Origin: Eutrigla gurnardus
Lineage: Eukaryota; Chordata; Actinopteri; Perciformes; Triglidae
Reading direction: 5' to 3'
DNA: 64,000 nt
Assembly: GCA_963514095.1 (NCBI GenBank)
Contig: OY741268.1
Span: 9,289,300 to 9,353,299 of the forward strand
In this document: in pieces, positions 60,201 through 64,000 of the stretch
Layout: each line of letters opens with the position of its first letter
Position numbering within the stretch: position 1 is the stretch's first letter
Translations under genes and position numbers: made by a program
Notes under the pieces: generated by a model
Database searches by the model: none
The model's input: only the letters and a program-made list of their open reading frames with translations
Told to the model about the DNA's origin: nothing

Positions 60201-62888
60201 TCATACGCATGGGGAACTCGCTCAGCTCGCTGTCCACGCAGGGCTCGATGACTGCAGGGACAACGGTGACCCTCGTCAGTCAGTACAGTACAATACACAC
60301 TCACTCTGCTGCACAACATTGATCACATTAGATTTTACTTAGCTGGAATAATGAAAGGGATATTAAATATTTATTCTTGTATATTTTTTATTTTCATATT
60401 CTATCGTAAACTTCCCCCCAAACTATTTTAATTATGTTTTATGTTTTATTTTACAATCAACAAGTCAAATTACGTGAGCTTGCAAATACATTTGGCAATA
60501 AATCCCCTTCTGATTTTGATTCTTGACTTGTTAAAGTGGGCTGAACACAACCTTGATCTCCGTTTGAACCTTTCAGCCCTGACTCATCTCCTAACTGTGT
60601 GTGTGTGTGTGTGTGTGTCATGTTCAGTTTGAACAGTGAAAGAAATGCTGCCTGCAGGTTTAGGCAGATCCTAACATGAATCTGGTCCTCCCATCAATCA
60701 CAGCAACACGTGAGTGGAGACGGCAGAGAGCTGAAGCTTCTTAAGGCGGGTCCACACCGCACCGACTGCCCGACTCGCGTCGGTAAATGAAGTCGGGCTA
60801 CTTAATATGGCTGACTCGAATGGCGGATTACACATTTGAATCGGCTGAAATGATCGCCGACGTGGGCCGATTCGAGCGACCACACCAAGGAGACTCATGT
60901 CACGGACGCCGACTCTCTCAAAGACGCCGATTTTCGGTCCGGTGTGGACCTGCCTTTAGCTGACAACAGATGAGTGGCAACTAAACCCATCAGGGAACTT
61001 CACACACATGATGAAGTCGTAATAGTGAACAAACAGAAACTGATAAACAACCGAAACCACATGATGTCAAAACAAAACATAGAGGACATAAGAACATCCT
61101 ACATACATTTGAGGTAAGATTCCAGCTAAAGTGATTAAAGACAAACTAGTAGACATTCAGGAAGTTAGCATCGCCCTGTTTCTCACTGCTAGCATGAAGG
61201 CAGTGTTACAGTGGAAATCCAACAAGCCACCATTGGATAAAAAGTGTTATGGCACATTTAAAGGTAGAAAAACTGAAATACTCAACAAGAGGCTTAACCA
61301 TAGACAGTATCTAAGAAGTGGGCGTGGTCATGGTGACGTCACCCATTGGTTTGTGGTAAAAGCTTCACCAGAGGGCTATTTACTGAAGTACTTTACGTCT
61401 TAGGACAACATGTTAAAACCTCTCAAGCTTGTGTTGACCACAGACCTTATATAACAAAAACCACATTGCCTGCAAGACGAGGGAACAAGAAGTGCAAAAA
61501 TGCTGACTCATTTCTGGGTTGTTTGTCCATTTGTTTTTTGTCTCCCTGAAAGGCGACTGTTCATAGACGTCCGTGGTCCACCTTCACACTCACAAACTTG
61601 TTTATAGCCTCATTGGCTGCAAGAGGCATGTTTCCCCGCAGTCGACATTAACATCTGGCCCGTGTGAGGCGGGCGTGTCCAGGGTGGAGGCAACACTCTC
61701 CCCAAAGAGTCCTTTACTCAATGACTCGGAACAGCAAAAAACATTCTCCAAGTACAGTTTAGTCTCTATGAAGCTGTTCCTCACTTCTAATCAGTGTGTC
61801 CCAATCTCACACAAATTAAATCATCTAAATGGTCACAGTTTTGATGCCAAGTGGACGTAGTCACGGTAACACCACCCACTGGGTTGTGGACTGCAATTTT
61901 GAAGCCACTAGTACGCCATCTTGTTTTTTTCAACCAGAAATGACCCAAGAGGGAGGAGCTATGTACAAGTGAACGCTGAATAAGACGTTCTTCGGCGACC
62001 AAAATCTTACAATTAGCATTCATGAGCAAGTTCTAAGAGGAAAACACAACTTCTCGACACTGAGATAATAAATCAGGTGAGAAGTAGGGTCATTTTCTCA
62101 TAGACTTCCATCCATGCAATCACACTTCTTTTTGCAACCAGAGTAGTCGCCCCCTAAAGGCCAGTAGAGTGAATGCAGGTTTATAGCACTTTTTATTAGA
62201 CCCAGAGATTTTTACTAACCTTTAACTCTTACTGGGTTGTCTCAACCAAAAAGATGCATCCTCGACCAAACCGCCTAATATTCAGGAGTTAGGAGTACTT
62301 AGTGAGCCCCTCAGCTTGAATCAGAGCCTAACAGAGCTGGACTATGAGCCTACTTAGTGTTTGCTGTACTTTCCAATTGTCCAGACACCATGTAAAATAT
62401 CTGAGAGCGGTGCAAGCTTCAGGAAGCTCGGTTAACATGAATAGCTGAACATGAACTCTTTGGGGAAACTCTGCTACGCTAAGAGATGGAAATATCAGCG
62501 TGTGGAAGCTCACATTTGCAGGGTCCGATGTAGTCCAGGTGCAGCTTGTGGCCCTTCTTGGTTCCCTCCAGGGCGCACTTGGTGGCGAAGAAGTGGCAAG
62601 AGGTGTCGAAGGTCTTGTTGTCGGTGCCGCAGACCTGAGAAGGGAAACACAGGAGGATGAGTCCTCGCAGCTTGGAGCTTCTGTGTGATGCACTCCTATG
62701 AAGAGTTCACGTAGGAATTTACAGTTTCAGGTCGAGTTTAAAGAAATGCTTTGGTTTTGAACTCACATGCTCGAACTCTCCCTCGGCAGCGGCGCAGGTG
62801 GAGGGGTCCTGGCACACACACATGGGGGTGTTGCTCTCGTCCACCTCACACACTTTGCCCTTCTTGCAGTGATGGTCCAGGCAGGGAT
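57203..62888 (-). CDS. sparc: SPARC (osteonectin), last six coding exons; 5' end beyond the window
   Basis: Secreted matricellular glycoprotein that binds collagen and calcium. Minus-strand join: 62888-62767, 62634-62514, 60251-60118, 59060-58912, 57899-57751, 57231-57203. Total 704 nt, 233 residues and TAA; all junctions GT-AG, frame unbroken. Seen: EGF-like part of the follistatin domain (PCLDHHCKKGKVC...PMCVCQDPSTC), Kazal-like part with an N-glycosylation site (DNKTF), the extracellular calcium-binding domain (EFPMRMRDWLKNVLVTLYER), an unconventional first EF-hand (QFGQLDQHPVDGYLTHTEL) and a canonical second EF-hand (DADNDKYIALEE). Ends QDVDNDLIV. The signal peptide and acidic domain I exons are not in 62889-64000. 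The paralogue SPARCL1 is excluded by the close match and synteny. Confidence 0.96.
57751..57899 (-). CDS. sparc: sparc exon, EF-hand 1 end and EF-hand 2
   Basis: 149 nt: completes Gly, then YLTHTELSPLRAPLIPMEHC, TTRFFEQC and the EF-hand 2 loop DADNDKYIALEE, to FGIKE plus one base. Donor GTGAGT. Confidence 0.96.
58912..59060 (-). CDS. sparc: sparc exon, helical region and first half of EF-hand 1
   Basis: 149 nt: VKKIFENEKRLQAGEHSLDL, then LAHDFEKNYNMYIFPVHWQF to QHPVD plus two bases of Gly. Donor GTACGT. Confidence 0.96.
60118..60251 (-). CDS. sparc: sparc exon, start of calcium-binding domain
   Basis: 134 nt: completes Phe (Tyr in human), then IEPCVDSELSEFPMRMRDWL to EKQKLR. Acceptor CTGCAG; donor GTGAGT. 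Confidence 0.96.
60744..60955. mobile_element. PIF/Harbinger-like MITE, 212 bp
   Basis: Flanked by TTA direct repeats (60741-60743 and 60956-60958). Terminal inverted repeats are AGGCGGGTCCACACCGCACC on the left and, inverted, AGGCAGGTCCACACCGGACC on the right. Same terminal signature as the 20201-20888 element, with an unrelated, shorter, GC-balanced interior. No coding capacity. In a sparc intron. Confidence 0.85.
61300..61375 (-). repeat. end fragment of the GGGGGCGACT interspersed repeat
   Basis: The minus strand reads CCACAAACCAATGGGTGACG, TCACCATGACCACGCCCACT, then TAGATACTGTCTATGG, matching the 3' end of the 440-1050 copy. Confidence 0.65.
61845..62190 (-). repeat. inverted copy of the GGGGGCGACT interspersed repeat
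   Basis: On the minus strand, CTGCATTCACTCTACTGGCC, GGGGGCGACTACTCTGGTTG and AGTCTATGAGAAAATGACCC appear in order, ending GGTGTTACCGTGACTACGTC. The middle differs from the 440-1050 copy. Confidence 0.75.
62514..62634 (-). CDS. sparc: sparc exon, Kazal-like part of follistatin domain
   Basis: 121 nt: VCGTDNKTFDTSCHFFATKC, then ALEGTKKGHKLHLDYIGPCK plus one base. The glycosylation sequon is NKT. Acceptor CTCAG; donor GTGAGC. Confidence 0.96.
62767..62888 (-). CDS. sparc: sparc exon, EGF-like part of follistatin domain
   Basis: 122 nt: two bases of a split codon, then PCLDHHCKKGKVCEVDESNT to EGEFEH. Acceptor CCCCAG; donor GTGAGT. Six cysteines in the expected spacing. Confidence 0.95.
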
Positions 62889-64000
62889 CTGGGGAAAAGA
62901 AGTAGCCTACAGTTATTATTTCTGAGGAAATGCCTCCTGAAACCTTTTCCAAAAGGCCACATTCATTCAACGGAGCCCGAACGAACAGCATGACACAATC
63001 CACATAAGAATCACACTTTCCAGTCCTCTGCTACACTTTATTTCCCCCAGAAGAAACAACAATGAAATAATTCATATGTGAGACTAAAGGAATAAACACG
63101 CTGGTTAGAAACAAAATTAGAATCCTAAAAATGCTGCTTCATGAAAAAAACGAATTCATGGAAAACTTCAAGTGTCAGACAGGAGCAGAGCTTAAGTGTC
63201 GTTTACTTTCTGATGTTTTTCTACCTGCTTTTTGGACCACAAACCTCAAATGTATAGCTCTACAAAAGGGGGAGTTTTGGTACCAACATTAAATTACCTA
63301 ACTGTAACGCTAACAATTGTTTTCTTTTATTTGGAGGAAGCAGGAAGAGACATTGCTACATGCTTGAAGCTAGGGTAATACAGTAACTGTGCCCTTATTG
63401 GGTAAAGACTCGAGTGAATTCCCAAAAGGATTATGCAGCTTTTATGTCCGATAAACTTGCAGAAATGTGATTTAAAAAAAAAGAATCTGTAAATCTCAAT
63501 TGCAAAATGCACCCATAACTGCACTGCAAAGCAAATAGCTTCTTTGCTGTTTACACAAATTGGGTAATATGCAGAAATATGCAAATGAGCCTCATTACAT
63601 AAAACAGTCCGGTACACAAAGATCAGCACAGTTACAATGAGGTTATTAGTATCAAAGACATGTTGGTAACTGAAGCACATTTATGATTCCTGATCAAACT
63701 CATTTATTTACGCGTTTGCAATGACGGGATGCAATGATTTCAGTTGTGTCTTGAAAAATAATCTCCCACACAGCCTTGCGTGAAATATACAAAAATGAAA
63801 ACCTTTATGGGCCTCTATTGTACTGAGGTGGAGGGAGATATCTCAGAGACAGATATCTGGGCCTATCATCAGAAAATAACAGTCAGCATGGTACAGTGTG
63901 TTGGGCTGTTTCCCTGTGGTTCAGTAACTGGGCTGAGCTGCTACTTCAAGCAAGCTGGAACATGTGATTACCTCCGTCTCTTCACTGAACGGGGGAGGTG
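62889..64000 (-). other. sparc: sparc upstream intron sequence
   Basis: No acidic-domain or signal-peptide exon recognised. Contains one copy of an interspersed repeat (63411-63690). Confidence 0.55.
63411..63690 (+). repeat. interspersed repeat, copy 2 of 2
   Basis: Diverged copy of 4503-4790 in the same orientation, better preserved in the middle (GGGTAATATGCAGAAATATG). Confidence 0.75.

Noticed and set aside
63972..64000. Minus-strand stretch ending in a donor-like GAG|GTAATC that reads PPFSEETE, similar to the acidic domain of SPARC
   Set aside because: It ends in phase 0 when open, but the next exon at 62888 needs a phase-1 partner, and phase 1 here gives a stop. Too short at the window edge to support.

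Overview
The window is nuclear DNA from a ray-finned (teleost) fish, probably an acanthomorph. Genes are split into short exons with GT-AG introns. The introns carry long CA/TG microsatellites, a Tc1 transposon, a fish-type LINE, a tRNA-derived SINE and PIF/Harbinger-like miniature elements. Three conserved vertebrate genes can be reconstructed exon by exon. They are neighbours on human chromosome 5q33, which supports the assignments: glra1 (glycine receptor alpha-1, + strand, 3' half only), g3bp1 (stress-granule nucleator, - strand, complete coding sequence) and sparc (osteonectin, - strand, 5' end beyond the right edge).

Layout. 1-7336: intron sequence 5' of the first visible glra1 exon. 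7337-32378: three glra1 exons (7337-7551, 10867-11013, 32094-32378) encoding all four membrane helices. They are separated by a 3.3-kb intron and a 21-kb intron that holds most of the mobile DNA: a LINE at 11027-12505, a Tc1 at 17181-18812, a Harbinger-like element at 20201-20888 and a 1.1-kb tetranucleotide array at 28498-29620. 32379-about 37120: probable long glra1 3' UTR. About 37130-43770: convergent intergenic region with a foldback element. About 43775-53400: g3bp1 from 3' UTR to a CCAAT/GC-box promoter, with eleven coding exons giving 493 residues. 53400-56500: intergenic, no gene recognised. 56500-62888: sparc 3' UTR and the last six coding exons. 62889-64000: sparc intron sequence.

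The three genes share a neighbourhood, not a pathway. Glra1 is a synaptic chloride channel, G3bp1 is a cytoplasmic RNA-binding scaffold, and Sparc is a secreted calcium- and collagen-binding matricellular protein. No new multi-gene system is visible. The most informative observations are: (i) a second in-frame acceptor 24 nt upstream of the last glra1 exon, matching in length the mammalian alpha1-ins splice variant; (ii) a pure CTC triplet array serving as the polypyrimidine tract of glra1 exon 7; (iii) a near-intact Tc1 transposase broken by one extra base; (iv) two Harbinger-like elements with TWA target duplications, one with a possible transposase start; (v) sparc lying in the opposite orientation relative to its neighbours compared with human, with no ATOX1 found between g3bp1 and sparc.
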